Below, in pieces: positions 44,507 through 54,619 of a stretch of 64,000 bases of DNA. Every line of letters begins with the position of its first letter. Positions within the stretch are counted from its first letter, which is position 1. Position numbers and translations under genes: made by a program. The notes under the pieces are model-generated. The model was not told where the DNA came from. It did no database searches and saw nothing but the letters and a program-made list of their open reading frames with translations. The DNA comes from Sphingobacteriia bacterium RIFOXYC2_FULL_35_18 (lineage in GTDB: Bacteria > Bacteroidota > Bacteroidia > Chitinophagales > Chitinophagaceae): assembly GCA_001829005.1 (NCBI GenBank), contig MIAG01000009.1, positions 341,560-405,559 of the forward strand. Direction: 5' to 3'.

Positions 44507-45427
44507 ATGAATAATTGTTGGTTTTGTTATAAAGCAATAGAAAATGGAAAATATCATCCTACCTGTGCAAAAAAATTTTTTGGCACAAGGGTGGTGCCAA
44601 CGTTACAATTGGATGAAGCATTGATAGAAGCAATGGCTAAACAAACCGTTAACAAACGGATTGCAGTAACTGGCGTACAACCTAAATTATCACTTACCCT
44701 GCAAAAAGAAAATGGCCAAAGTAGATTAACAATTGTTGGTTTATGGGGGGAGTATATCTTAAAGCCACAGCATTATGCTTATCCGATGATGCCTGAAACA
44801 GAAGACTTGACCATGCATTTAGCAACATTGTTTAAAATACCTGTTTGCGAACACGCACTTCTACAAGCAAGTAATGGAAGCATGGTATATATCGCAAAAC
44901 GGTTTGACAGAGCTAATGGAAAGAAAATTCATGTTGAAGACTTGTGCCAAGTGTCCGAATTTTTAACAGAAAATAAATATAAAAGCTCTTACGAAAAAGC
45001 AGGTAAGTTGGTTGCAAATTATTGTAATAGAGGTCTTGACACGCTTCATTATTTTGAAATTATTTTATTTAGTTTTCTGTGTGGTAATAATGATATGCAT
45101 TTGAAAAATTTTTCACTAATGCATAATGAAAGCGGGGTTAGGTTGAGCCCAGCTTATGATATGCTTAATGTGAACTTATTAAATCCAAAAGATTTAGAAG
45201 AATTGGCACTTACAATAAATGGTAAAAAAGCTAGAATAAAATTAGTTGACTTTAAAGTCCTCGCAGAAAAATTAAACATTCCTGACAATGTTTATAACAA
45301 AATATTTAAATTCTATAATAGTAAAAATGATCAAGTAATGAACCTAATTGATCGTTCATTTTTAGATGATAATTTGAAAATAAAGTATAAAGAAATATGG
45401 ATGAATAAGCAGAAGCTATTTGCTTAA
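44507..45427 (+). CDS. hipT: HipT-like serine/threonine kinase toxin
   Basis: A 306-residue short HipA-type kinase lacking the N-terminal subdomain supplied by hipS. The glycine-rich loop is TGVQPKLSL, with Ser and Thr residues available for autophosphorylation. The catalytic loop is LCGNNDMHLKNFSL (about 191-204) and the metal-binding Asp lies in SPAYDML (about 217). An extra N-terminal segment CWFCYKAI...YHPTCAKKFFG has three Cys and one His, a zinc-ribbon-like element. Known HipA/HipT toxins phosphorylate aminoacyl-tRNA synthetases (glutamyl or tryptophanyl); the target here is unknown. Confidence 0.88.
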   Translation: MNNCWFCYKAIENGKYHPTCAKKFFGTRVVPTLQLDEALIEAMAKQTVNKRIAVTGVQPKLSLTLQKENGQSRLTIVGLWGEYILKPQHYAYPMMPETEDLTMHLATLFKIPVCEHALLQASNGSMVYIAKRFDRANGKKIHVEDLCQVSEFLTENKYKSSYEKAGKLVANYCNRGLDTLHYFEIILFSFLCGNNDMHLKNFSLMHNESGVRLSPAYDMLNVNLLNPKDLEELALTINGKKARIKLVDFKVLAEKLNIPDNVYNKIFKFYNSKNDQVMNLIDRSFLDDNLKIKYKEIWMNKQKLFA

Positions 45428-45486
45428 AACTGTAGCATTCTTTAGCCCTTTAAGCACCTATTTAATTAAAGCTATCTTTACATTAT

Positions 45487-46815
45487 ATGACTTTTCAAGA
45501 ACTCAACCTCAATACCGCTCTTTATTCAGCCTTAGATGATTTAGGGTATACTATTCCAACTACCATTCAGCATAAGGTTTTTCCAATTGCAATGTCAGGT
45601 AAAGATGTATGTGGAATTGCGCAAACAGGAACAGGCAAAACAATGGCTTATTTATTGCCCTGTCTGAAACAATGGAAGTTCGATAAAAATAAAGATCCTC
45701 AAATTTTAATTATTGTTCCTACGAGGGAGCTGGTTGTTCAAGTGGTGGAAACAGTTAAGAAATTATCTGGTTACATGAGTTTGGATGTGGTAGGTGTTTA
45801 TGGGGGAGTAAATATCAATACCCAACAACTAGAAGTAGAAAAGGGAGTAGATGTGTTGGTTGCAACGCCTGGCCGTTTGTTTGATTTGGCCATGAATGGA
45901 GCTTTTAAAACCAAGTATATTAAAAAGCTGGTAATTGATGAGGTAGATGAAATGATGAATCTTGGATTTAGAACACAGTTGAGAAATATCATGGATTTGC
46001 TACCGCAAAAAAGACAGAACCTATTATTCTCAGCAACCATTACCGAAGAAGTAGAGTCGTTAATGGAGACGTATTTTAATGCGCCTGTGCGAGTAGAAGC
46101 TGCTCCAACTGGTACACCACTAGACAATATTGAGCAAAGCCGTTTTAACGTTCCTAATTTTTATACAAAAGTAAACTTACTTGAACTGTTGTTAGAACAA
46201 GATGCTACAATGACTAAAGTATTGGTCTTTACAGCAACAAAAAAATTAGCGGATCAACTGTTTGAATCTTTAGAGAAACGTTTCGAAGGTACCATTGGGA
46301 TAATCCATTCTAATAAGGAACAAAACCACCGATTTAATACGGTTAAACAATTCAAGGAAGGAACGTATCGATTTATTATTGCAACAGATATTGTTGCAAG
46401 AGGAATAGATATTTCCGAGGTAACACATGTGATTAATTTTGATACTCCAGATGTTCCAGAAAACTATATTCATAGAATTGGAAGAACCGGTAGGTTCGAT
46501 AAAAAAGGTATTGCCATTAGTTTTACCACCGAAAAGGAAATGCCTTTTATTGTTGCTATTGAGGAATTGATGAAATATGAAATACCAGTTGTTGAACTAC
46601 CTATTCACTTAAGTATTTCTGATATTCTTACCGAAGACGAGAAGCCCAAGGTTTACATGAAAGTGCCTTATATCAAGCCTAAAAAGAAATCGGATGCTGG
46701 GCCTGCATTTCATGAAAAATCAGCCAAAAATCAAAAGCGCAACGTAAAAGTGAAGCGTAAAGATGAAATGAAGAAAAAATATGGTAAGCCCATTAAAAGA
46801 GGAGCAAAAAAATAG
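45487..46815 (+). CDS. DEAD-box-type RNA helicase (DEVD variant)
   Basis: A 442-residue ATP-dependent RNA helicase. Motif I is AQTGTGKT, motif Ia is PTRELVVQV, motif II is DEVDEM in place of the usual DEAD, motif III is SAT, and motif VI is HRIGRTGR. The C-terminal tail from about residue 395 is strongly basic (KPKKKSDAG, KRNVKVKRKDEMKKKYGK), typical of the RhlE group. It likely acts in ribosome assembly or RNA decay. A TATCTTTA element at 45473-45480 sits just before the start. Confidence 0.92.
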   Translation: MTFQELNLNTALYSALDDLGYTIPTTIQHKVFPIAMSGKDVCGIAQTGTGKTMAYLLPCLKQWKFDKNKDPQILIIVPTRELVVQVVETVKKLSGYMSLDVVGVYGGVNINTQQLEVEKGVDVLVATPGRLFDLAMNGAFKTKYIKKLVIDEVDEMMNLGFRTQLRNIMDLLPQKRQNLLFSATITEEVESLMETYFNAPVRVEAAPTGTPLDNIEQSRFNVPNFYTKVNLLELLLEQDATMTKVLVFTATKKLADQLFESLEKRFEGTIGIIHSNKEQNHRFNTVKQFKEGTYRFIIATDIVARGIDISEVTHVINFDTPDVPENYIHRIGRTGRFDKKGIAISFTTEKEMPFIVAIEELMKYEIPVVELPIHLSISDILTEDEKPKVYMKVPYIKPKKKSDAGPAFHEKSAKNQKRNVKVKRKDEMKKKYGKPIKRGAKK

Positions 46816-46847
46816 TTATTAGCTAATAATTATTTAAATTCAAGGCT

Positions 46848-47609
46848 ATGAAGAATAATACACTCTCAGCCTTACTTATAATCGGGCTTCTTGCTTTTTC
46901 ACTAAACACTTTTTCTCAATCAGCCAACAAGCCCACCTATGTGATTGTGCATGGTGCATGGGGCGGTGGTTGGTCATTCAAAAAAGTTGATTCTTTGTTA
47001 ACTGCGGCTGGCAGTAAAGTATACAGGCCAACACTAACAGGGCAAGGAGAGCGAGTCCATTTAGCAACACCGGAAATCGGACTGAGTACCCATATTCAAG
47101 ATGTGGTAAACACCATTTTATTTGAAGACTTACGCAATGTGATTTTAGTGGGACATAGTTATGGAGGAATGGTTGTAACGGGTGTAGCAGATAGCATACC
47201 AGAAAGAATTTCAAAATTGATTTATTTAGATGCTTTTGTGCCAGAAGATGGAGAGAGCGTCTTTGCACTTGGAAGAACTCCAGAGGGCATGAAACCCTTA
47301 ATGGAAAACGGCTTCTTGATACCACGTTGGGTAAGACCTAATCAGCCAGCACCCAAAGATGTTCCACATTCAGTAAAAACTTTCACGGATAAAATCAGTT
47401 TAAAAAATCCAAAAAGAATGACGATTCCTACCCATTATATTCTCACTGTTGATAAAGGGAAAGATAGTTCAAAAGATGATTTTTCTGTACAAGCTGATAA
47501 AGCTAGAAAATACAATTGGCCTGTAACCATCTTAGAAGCCGATCATAATCCTCAATGGTCAGCACCGCTTGCTTTAGTAGATTTATTCAAAAGCGTAATA
47601 TCAAAATAA
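46848..47609 (+). CDS. exported alpha/beta hydrolase
   Basis: A 253-residue protein with a signal peptide (ALLIIGLLAFSLNTFSQS) and an alpha/beta-hydrolase fold of the methylesterase/hydroxynitrile-lyase-like group. YVIVHGAWGGGWSF forms the oxyanion region, the nucleophile Ser lies in VGHSYGGMV, KLIYLDAFVPEDG follows, and the His lies in ILEADHNPQWSAP. Substrate unknown. It begins 32 bp after the helicase and ends 4 bp before the SRPBCC gene. Confidence 0.85.
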   Translation: MKNNTLSALLIIGLLAFSLNTFSQSANKPTYVIVHGAWGGGWSFKKVDSLLTAAGSKVYRPTLTGQGERVHLATPEIGLSTHIQDVVNTILFEDLRNVILVGHSYGGMVVTGVADSIPERISKLIYLDAFVPEDGESVFALGRTPEGMKPLMENGFLIPRWVRPNQPAPKDVPHSVKTFTDKISLKNPKRMTIPTHYILTVDKGKDSSKDDFSVQADKARKYNWPVTILEADHNPQWSAPLALVDLFKSVISK

Positions 47610-47613
47610 TTCT

Positions 47614-48063
47614 ATGCCAACCAATTCAGTAAAGCTTCATCGTGTTTTTACCGCACCAGTAGAAAAAGTATATAAAGCATTTTCAGATCCAGACGCAATG
47701 GCTGCTTGGCTTCCGCCCTATGGTTTTATTTGTAAAGTCCATAGTATGGATTTTAAAGTGGGAGGGACTTATCAAATGTCTTTCATCAATTTTTCTACTG
47801 GAAGTAGCCACTCTTTTGGTGGAGAGTATATTGAAATTGTTCCCAATGCTTTTCTTAAATACACTGACCAATTTAGTGATCCCAATTTGCCAGGGCAAAT
47901 GATCACTACCATTGAGTTGAAATCCGTTTTATGCGGAACAGAAATCATTGCTACCCAAGAAGGAATACCTGAAGCAATTCCTGTTGAAATGTGCTATTTA
48001 GGTTGGCAAGAATCCTTTGAAAAATTAAAAAAATTAGTAGAACCGAATATTCCTGATGCCTAA
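47614..48063 (+). CDS. SRPBCC/AHSA1-type ligand-binding protein
   Basis: A 149-residue START-like protein: VKLHRVFTAPVEKVYKAFSD, MAAWLPPYGFICKVHSMDFK, and the closing PVEMCYLGWQESFEKLKKLV are the AHSA1-domain marks. Its ligand is unknown. It is coupled to the upstream hydrolase (4 bp) and its stop overlaps, by 4 bp, the stop of the convergent CoA-transferase gene. Confidence 0.85.
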   Translation: MPTNSVKLHRVFTAPVEKVYKAFSDPDAMAAWLPPYGFICKVHSMDFKVGGTYQMSFINFSTGSSHSFGGEYIEIVPNAFLKYTDQFSDPNLPGQMITTIELKSVLCGTEIIATQEGIPEAIPVEMCYLGWQESFEKLKKLVEPNIPDA

Positions 48064-49346
48064 CATTTAAACCTTTCCATTGTAGCTTTCTCTAACGCTT
48101 CCCTGTGATCAGGATGTGCAATACTGATTAATGCTTTAGCTCTTTGCGTCATATTCATTCCAAATAAATTGACTGCACCGTATTCTGTTACTACCCAGTG
48201 TATATGTCCTCTTGTTGTTACCACACCTGCACCTTGTTTTAAATAAGGAACAATCCTCGAAATGCCTTTATTGGTGACTGATGGAATGGCAATAATGGGT
48301 TTGCCACCTTCGGACAGTGCTGCTCCCCTTATAAAATCCATCTGACCGCCAATGCCAGAATATTGATACATGCCAATTGAATCTGAACAAACTTGTCCGG
48401 TTAAATCTATTTCAATAGCGCTATTAATGGCTGTTACTTTTTTATTTAAGCTTAATATCCTTGGATCGTTTACATAATCAATATCCAATGATTTGATGAT
48501 GGGATTGTCATCTGCAAAATCGTATAATTTTTTTGTGCCTAACATAAAAGAAGTCACACAATAACCTTTTACAATTTTCTTTCTGCTATTATTAATTGTG
48601 CCATTTTGAATCAACGGAATGACCCCATCAGAAAACATTTCTGTATGCAGTCCTAGGTTTTTGTGATTGGTTAAATTAGCCAATACAGCATCTGGAATAC
48701 TTCCAATACCCAATTGCAAAGTGGCTTCGTCTTCTACTAGCTCTGCCACAATTTTTCCTATTTGACGGGTAATATTTGTTGCACCGCTTGCATAACTCAC
48801 TTCTGGTAATGGATCATCTGTCCATACCGCCATATCAAATCGAGCAAAAGGAATAAAACCATCCCCATGCACTCTTGGCATATTGGGATTCACTTGTGCA
48901 ATCACCATTTTTGCCGAACGCAATGCAGATTTTACAATATCTACAGAAGTGCCTAAAGAACAATATCCATGTTTGTCTGGTGGTGAAACGGAAACAATGG
49001 CAACATCTACTGTTAAAATATTTCGATTAAATAACAATGGTATCTCGCTTAAGAAAACAGGAGTATAATCACCCATTCCTGCACTAATAGCCTTTCTATT
49101 ACTTTCAGAAACAAAAAGCGAATTCATGTAAAAATGCCCCGCTAATGAAGGATCATTTAAGTTAACCCCTTGTTGAGTAATACTGATTAATTCAACATTT
49201 TGTAACCGTTCTTTTTGGCTTACTAATTCATTAATCAGTCTTACTGGGGTGGCAGCACTTCCATGTAAGAAAACAGTTGAATTGGATTGAATTTGCTGGA
49301 TGGCTTCGGTGGCTGTTACAAAAGGGATAGAGGGCTTAAGGCTCAT
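48060..49346 (-). CDS. acetyl-CoA hydrolase/transferase family protein
   Basis: A 428-residue CoA transferase, close to 4-hydroxybutyrate or succinyl-CoA:acetate CoA-transferases. LQLGIGSIPDAVLANL, LGLHTEMFSDGVIPLI, GIGGQMDFIRGA and VVTEYGAVNLFGMN are typical; the catalytic glutamate that forms the CoA thioester is expected in VVTEYG. It likely moves CoA between short-chain acids. No operon partner is adjacent on this strand. Confidence 0.88.
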   Translation of the reverse strand: MSLKPSIPFVTATEAIQQIQSNSTVFLHGSAATPVRLINELVSQKERLQNVELISITQQGVNLNDPSLAGHFYMNSLFVSESNRKAISAGMGDYTPVFLSEIPLLFNRNILTVDVAIVSVSPPDKHGYCSLGTSVDIVKSALRSAKMVIAQVNPNMPRVHGDGFIPFARFDMAVWTDDPLPEVSYASGATNITRQIGKIVAELVEDEATLQLGIGSIPDAVLANLTNHKNLGLHTEMFSDGVIPLIQNGTINNSRKKIVKGYCVTSFMLGTKKLYDFADDNPIIKSLDIDYVNDPRILSLNKKVTAINSAIEIDLTGQVCSDSIGMYQYSGIGGQMDFIRGAALSEGGKPIIAIPSVTNKGISRIVPYLKQGAGVVTTRGHIHWVVTEYGAVNLFGMNMTQRAKALISIAHPDHREALEKATMERFKC

Positions 49347-49430
49347 GTGTTATTGAATATATACAAATTTACTAAATGAATACCTAGTGTACCAAAACTG
49401 CTTTAATTTCATGATATAAATCATATCACG

Positions 49431-50834
49431 ATGTACAAGCTTGCATGGGTAGTAAATAGTTGCATTTGGGTGTTCTCTCTTTTTCAGTTATGCCATGCAC
49501 AAAGCAAAATGCCCATTGCATACATCACAAGTGGTGATCAAACCCAATTATTGCAAAAGCAATCTTTGTTGGTGAATTCAATGAAAATGAATAAGGAGGC
49601 AAATCAAATTTTAATTGATACACTACATAAATTTCAAACCATTGATGGATTTGGTTTTACCCTTACGGGTGGATCGGCACTGTTGATTCAGCAAATGGAA
49701 CCCAAGACAAGAAAGGCTTTATTGCAAGAATTATTTGGACAATCAACCAACGCTATTTCAATTAGTTATTTACGGATTAGTGTGGGCGCTTCCGATTTAA
49801 GCGAAGCTGTTTTTAGTTACAATGATTTACCCAATGGCGAAACGGATACTTTGTTGCATCAATTTAATTTGTCTAGAGACACGATTCATTTAATCCCCCT
49901 TTTAAAACAAATATTAGCGATCAATCCTACTATAAAATTAATGGCTACTCCATGGAGTCCGCCCACTTGGATGAAAACGAACAGGCTTAGTATGGGAGGG
50001 AGTCTGATCCCCCAGTATTACAACACTTATGCAAGATACCTGCTGAAATATATTCAGGCAATGAAAGTAAAGGGTATACTAATTGATGCCCTTACTATTC
50101 AAAATGAGCCAGAACATGGGGGCAATAATCCAAGTATGTTAATGTCTGCTGATGAACAGGCTAGATTTATCAAACATCATTTAGGCCCCTTATTTAAAGA
50201 ACATGCAGTAAAAACAAAGATTGTTATTTGGGATCATAATTGTGATCATCCTGAGTTTCCTATTCATATTTTAAACGATGCCGATGCCAACCAATATATT
50301 GATGGTACAGCTTTTCATTTGTATGCGGGTGATATTGCTGCATTGTCTACAGTGAAAAATAGTCACCCAAATAAAAATATTTATTTCACTGAACAGTGGA
50401 CAGGTAGCAAAGGAAGTTTTGAGGGCGATTTAAAATGGCATGTTAAGAATGTATTGCTAGGCGCATTGCAAAATCACAGCAAAATTGTGTTGGAATGGAA
50501 TTTGGCCAATGATGGTTCTTTTGGGCCTCATACCCCTGGGGGATGTACAGAGTGTAAAGGCGCTTTAACTATTGATGGGTCAACTATTACTCGAAATGTG
50601 GCCTATTATATTATTGCCCATGCGGCCAAATTTGTACCCCCTGGATCGGTTCGCGTTCAAAGTAATAGCATGCCAAATATTGAATCTGTTGCTTTTTTAA
50701 CGCCAAAAGGAGACACAATCCTTATATTGCTGAATAATGGAACTGTAATGGATAAGGTGAATATTGGCTATAGCAAGCAATGGTTTAGTCTGTCTTTAAA
50801 TGCGGGAGCTGTAGCTACCATTATGTTTAAATAA
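49431..50834 (+). CDS. GH30-family glycoside hydrolase (glucosylceramidase-like), secreted
   Basis: A 467-residue exported enzyme (signal peptide ending near CHAQS). Clan GH-A features: FQTIDGFGFTLTGGSA, MATPWSPPTWMKTN, the acid/base Glu in QNEPEHGG (about residue 225) and the nucleophile Glu in YFTEQWTGSKG (about 320), then VLEWNLANDGSFGPH. The C-terminal beta domain ends with AVATIMF. GH30 enzymes attack beta-1,6-glucan, glucosylceramide or xylan. It is followed after 27 bp by a GH3 beta-glucosidase, which suggests beta-glucan use. Confidence 0.88.
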   Translation: MYKLAWVVNSCIWVFSLFQLCHAQSKMPIAYITSGDQTQLLQKQSLLVNSMKMNKEANQILIDTLHKFQTIDGFGFTLTGGSALLIQQMEPKTRKALLQELFGQSTNAISISYLRISVGASDLSEAVFSYNDLPNGETDTLLHQFNLSRDTIHLIPLLKQILAINPTIKLMATPWSPPTWMKTNRLSMGGSLIPQYYNTYARYLLKYIQAMKVKGILIDALTIQNEPEHGGNNPSMLMSADEQARFIKHHLGPLFKEHAVKTKIVIWDHNCDHPEFPIHILNDADANQYIDGTAFHLYAGDIAALSTVKNSHPNKNIYFTEQWTGSKGSFEGDLKWHVKNVLLGALQNHSKIVLEWNLANDGSFGPHTPGGCTECKGALTIDGSTITRNVAYYIIAHAAKFVPPGSVRVQSNSMPNIESVAFLTPKGDTILILLNNGTVMDKVNIGYSKQWFSLSLNAGAVATIMFK

Positions 50835-50861
50835 ATTGTACAATTGCATAAATAAACAACA

Positions 50862-53132
50862 ATGAAAAAATGGATCGGGTTGGTTGTGGTTTTTGGTATT
50901 AGTTTAGTCTCTTTTGCACAAGACGCTAAGATGAATACTTTCATCAATCAGTTGATGGCTAAAATGACTTTGGAAGAAAAATTAGGGCAGCTGAATCTAC
51001 CTAGTTCTGGTGATTTTGTTACGGGCGCAGCAGCCAGTTCTGATATTGCTAAAAAGATTGAAGCGGGTAAAGTAGGCGGCTTATTTAATATTAAGTCTGT
51101 TGCAAAAATTAAAGAAGTACAAAAGTTAGCAGTAGAAAAAAGCAGACTTAAAATTCCTTTGATGTTTGGAATGGATGTAATTCACGGATATGAAACGGTG
51201 TTTCCAATCCCTTTAGGAATGAGTGCTACTTGGGACATGCCATTAATTGAACGCAGTGCAAGAATTGCTGCCAATGAAGCAAGCTCAGATGGCATCAACT
51301 GGACTTTCTCTCCAATGGTAGACATATCTAGAGATCCAAGATGGGGCAGAATCTCTGAAGGCAATGGAGAAGATCCTTATTTGGGTGCGCAGATTGCCAA
51401 AGCAATGATTAAGGGTTATCAAAGCAATGATTTATCTAAGAACAATACCTTGCTTGCTTGTGTAAAGCATTATGCTTTATATGGTGCTGCAGAAGCAGGT
51501 AGAGACTATGGTACTACTGATATGAGCCGAGTAAGAATGTTCAATGAATATATGTTGCCTTATAAAGCTGCGGTAGAAGCGGGAGTAGGTTCTGTAATGG
51601 CTTCATTTAATGAAATTGATGGGTTACCTGCGCATGGAAATAAATGGTTGTTAACCGATGTATTAAAAAAACAATGGGGATTTAAAGGAATGGTCGTGTC
51701 TGATTACACAGGCATTAATGAAATGATTGCACACGGGGTAGGTGATTTAAAAACAGTGTCTGCCTTATCTATGAATGCTGGTTTAGATATGGACATGGTA
51801 GGAGAAGGTTTTTTAACCACTTTAGGGGCATCATTAAAAGAGAAAAAAGTGACGCTTGCTCGTATTGATGAAGCTTGTAGAAAAATTTTGGAAGCGAAAT
51901 ATAAATTGGGATTATTCGAAGATCCTTACAGGTATATTGATGAGAATAGAGCCAAAACAGAAGTGTTTTCTGCTGCCAATAGAAAAGAAGCAAGAACCAT
52001 TGCTGCACAAAGTTTTGTGTTGTTAAAAAATGCCAATAACACTTTGCCTTTAAAGAAATCTGGAGCAATCGCATTGATTGGACCTTTGGCCGATAACAAA
52101 GAAAATATGGGCGGTACTTGGAGTGTAGCTGCTAATTTAAGTAAAGCCACTTCTTTATTACAAGCATTTAAAGAAACCATTGGGGACAAGGTAGCTATTC
52201 ATTATGCAAAGGGCTCCAACTTAGATGCTGATGCAAAATTTGAAGAGCGTGCTGGCATGTTTGGTAAGTCATTAAAGCGAGACAATAGAACAGATGATCA
52301 ATTGTTGAATGAAGCATTGGATGCTGCTGCAAAGTCTGATGTAATTGTAGTTGCTGCAGGCGAGAGTGCTGAAATGAGTGGAGAAGCAAGCAGTAGAAGC
52401 AATTTGGATATTCCTGGTGTTCAAAAGAATTTGATTAAAGCATTATTGAAAACTGGTAAACCAGTAGTACTAGTATTATTTACAGGAAGACCATTAACCC
52501 TTACTTGGGAAAATGAAAATATTCCTGCCATCTTAAACGTTTGGTTCCCCGGTTCAGAAGGACCTTATGCTATTGCCGACGTATTATTTGGTGATGTGAA
52601 TCCTTCTGGAAAATTATCTGCAACCTTTCCACAGAATGTTGGTCAAGTGCCTTTGTTTTACAATCATAAAAACACTGGTCGTCCTTTACGTGGACCTTGG
52701 TTTCAAAAGTTTCAGAGTAACTACCTAGATGTAAGCAACGATCCATTGTATCCTTTTGGTTATGGCTTAAGCTATACCAACTTTAGTTATAGTGATGTGG
52801 CATTAAGTACCACTAAAGCAAAAGGGAATCAATCGGTAACTGCTTCTGTAACCCTTACCAATACTGGATCTTATGAAGGGAAAGAAGTTGTACAACTATA
52901 TATTAGAGATATAGTTGGTTCTATTACTAGACCAGTATCTGAATTAAAAGGGTTCCAAAAAATTAGTTTGAAGCCTGGTGAATCAACTAAAGTTAGTTTC
53001 ACTATCACGCCCGAAGATTTGAAATTCTATAATTATGATTTGAAATACGATTGGGAAGCGGGTGATTTTGAAATCATGATTGGTACCAATGCACAAACTG
53101 TTAAAAAAGCCACTTTGAATTGGACTAAATAA
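50862..53132 (+). CDS. bglX: GH3-family beta-glucosidase, secreted
   Basis: A 756-residue exported enzyme (signal peptide ending VSFAQ). The N-terminal barrel has TLEEKLGQLNLPSSGDF, MFGMDVIHGYETVFPIPLG, CVKHYALYGAAEAGRDYG and the nucleophile Asp in VVSDYTGINEM (about 280). The second domain has ALIGPLADNKENMGGTW and GESAEMSGEASSRSNLDIPG, and the C terminus is a fibronectin III-like domain. Known relatives release glucose from the non-reducing end of beta-glucans in the periplasm. It is in a unit with GH30 upstream and M28 downstream. Confidence 0.92.
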   Translation: MKKWIGLVVVFGISLVSFAQDAKMNTFINQLMAKMTLEEKLGQLNLPSSGDFVTGAAASSDIAKKIEAGKVGGLFNIKSVAKIKEVQKLAVEKSRLKIPLMFGMDVIHGYETVFPIPLGMSATWDMPLIERSARIAANEASSDGINWTFSPMVDISRDPRWGRISEGNGEDPYLGAQIAKAMIKGYQSNDLSKNNTLLACVKHYALYGAAEAGRDYGTTDMSRVRMFNEYMLPYKAAVEAGVGSVMASFNEIDGLPAHGNKWLLTDVLKKQWGFKGMVVSDYTGINEMIAHGVGDLKTVSALSMNAGLDMDMVGEGFLTTLGASLKEKKVTLARIDEACRKILEAKYKLGLFEDPYRYIDENRAKTEVFSAANRKEARTIAAQSFVLLKNANNTLPLKKSGAIALIGPLADNKENMGGTWSVAANLSKATSLLQAFKETIGDKVAIHYAKGSNLDADAKFEERAGMFGKSLKRDNRTDDQLLNEALDAAAKSDVIVVAAGESAEMSGEASSRSNLDIPGVQKNLIKALLKTGKPVVLVLFTGRPLTLTWENENIPAILNVWFPGSEGPYAIADVLFGDVNPSGKLSATFPQNVGQVPLFYNHKNTGRPLRGPWFQKFQSNYLDVSNDPLYPFGYGLSYTNFSYSDVALSTTKAKGNQSVTASVTLTNTGSYEGKEVVQLYIRDIVGSITRPVSELKGFQKISLKPGESTKVSFTITPEDLKFYNYDLKYDWEAGDFEIMIGTNAQTVKKATLNWTK

Positions 53133-53158
53133 TTCATCTTAATCCTCAATTTATCAAT

Positions 53159-54619
53159 ATGAAATTTTTTGTAAGTTTTCTTTTCGTTGGTTTAATCAGC
53201 ACTGCTGTTCAAGGGCAGGTAAAGCCAGAATGGGCTGAAGTATTTCAAAAAATGAATACAGAAATAGACCAACACTCTAAAGCCTATAGTAGTTTAAAAA
53301 CCGCTACTGAAACCATTGGTCATCGATTAACTGGATCTGAAAATGGAAAAAAGGCAGAAACTTTTGCCTATAATTTATTGAAGTCTTATGGGTTTAAAGA
53401 CGTAAAATACCAACCATTTGAAGTAGAGAGCTGGAGTAGGGGATCATTATCTGTAAAGATTGGTACCGACCTCAATAACTTACAAACGGTGAAGTCGGTG
53501 TCTTTGGCTCATGCTCCCGTAAAAGCCAATGTAAAGTTAGAGCTGGTAGACATGGGGAATGGATTAGAAGAAGACTATATTAATAATCCCGGTAAAGTAA
53601 CAGGTAAAATTGCTGTGGTGTATTTGGGTATTTTGCCAGGATCTAAAGCTGGTTTAAAAAACTTACACCGTTCTGAAAAAACGGCTTTATCTACTAAGTA
53701 TGGCGCAAAAGGTATCATCATTATTAATACTGCAACTGGTGGTATTTTATTAACGGGTACTGCTTCTGTAACGGGTAAGTTAATTCCTGATCCTGCTGTT
53801 TGTATTGGAAAGGAGGATGGATTAAAGTTGAAGGAAGCTATGAAGCAATCAACGCATTATGCCTCCATTGATATGACCAATCAATCTGGTTTAATCAAAG
53901 CTAGAAATGTAATTGCTACTATTAAGGGGAAAACACTACCAAAGGAAAAAGTAATTGTTGGCGGACACTTAGACAGTTGGGATTTAGCAACTGGTGCAAT
54001 TGATAATGGAATTGGTTCTTTCGCAGTAATTGATATGGCTAGAACCTATATGGCATTAAAATTACAGCCTGAACGCACGGTGGAGTTTGTACTTTTCATG
54101 GGTGAAGAAGAAGGATTATTGGGGTCAAGGGCTTATGTTGATGAAGCAATTAAGAATAACACATTAGATCAAGTGCGTTATATGCTTAACTACGATATGA
54201 CCAATGATCCTAAAGGGTTTTCTACCACTATTGCTGAGAGTAAAGATTTGTTTGTAGGTATTGGCGCTATTGCTCAAACTTTTGATACCAGCTTTAAGAA
54301 TTTATTTAACAATGGAGCTGGTTTGCACAGTGATCATCAACCTTTTATGTTATATGGTATTCCTACTGGAGGTGGTGCTGGTGGCAGATTGCCCAATAAT
54401 GCAGGCCCTTGTTATCATGCTGATTGCGACGACTTTAAATTAGTAGACGAAAAAGGATTAAAAAATACTGTACGAAATGGTGCCATGTTATTATATGGTA
54501 TTGCAGATTCTAAGGAATTAAAGTCTAGAAGGTTTACCGATACTGAAGTGCGCGACTTTATGATAAAAAATAATTTGAAGGAAGCATTGGAAATAGCAGG
54601 GGAGTGGAGGTGGAAATAA
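53159..54619 (+). CDS. M28-family aminopeptidase, exported
   Basis: A 486-residue peptidase with a signal peptide (FVSFLFVGLISTAVQG). A PA-like inserted domain (about 130-250) precedes the zinc-binding core: GGHLDSWDLATGAIDNG, FMGEEEGLLGSRAY with the catalytic Glu, LNYDMTND, and SDHQPFMLYGIPTGG. The double-zinc exopeptidase function is family knowledge. It is the third gene of a run with GH30 and GH3. Its stop directly abuts the convergent PAP2 gene. Confidence 0.9.
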   Translation: MKFFVSFLFVGLISTAVQGQVKPEWAEVFQKMNTEIDQHSKAYSSLKTATETIGHRLTGSENGKKAETFAYNLLKSYGFKDVKYQPFEVESWSRGSLSVKIGTDLNNLQTVKSVSLAHAPVKANVKLELVDMGNGLEEDYINNPGKVTGKIAVVYLGILPGSKAGLKNLHRSEKTALSTKYGAKGIIIINTATGGILLTGTASVTGKLIPDPAVCIGKEDGLKLKEAMKQSTHYASIDMTNQSGLIKARNVIATIKGKTLPKEKVIVGGHLDSWDLATGAIDNGIGSFAVIDMARTYMALKLQPERTVEFVLFMGEEEGLLGSRAYVDEAIKNNTLDQVRYMLNYDMTNDPKGFSTTIAESKDLFVGIGAIAQTFDTSFKNLFNNGAGLHSDHQPFMLYGIPTGGGAGGRLPNNAGPCYHADCDDFKLVDEKGLKNTVRNGAMLLYGIADSKELKSRRFTDTEVRDFMIKNNLKEALEIAGEWRWK

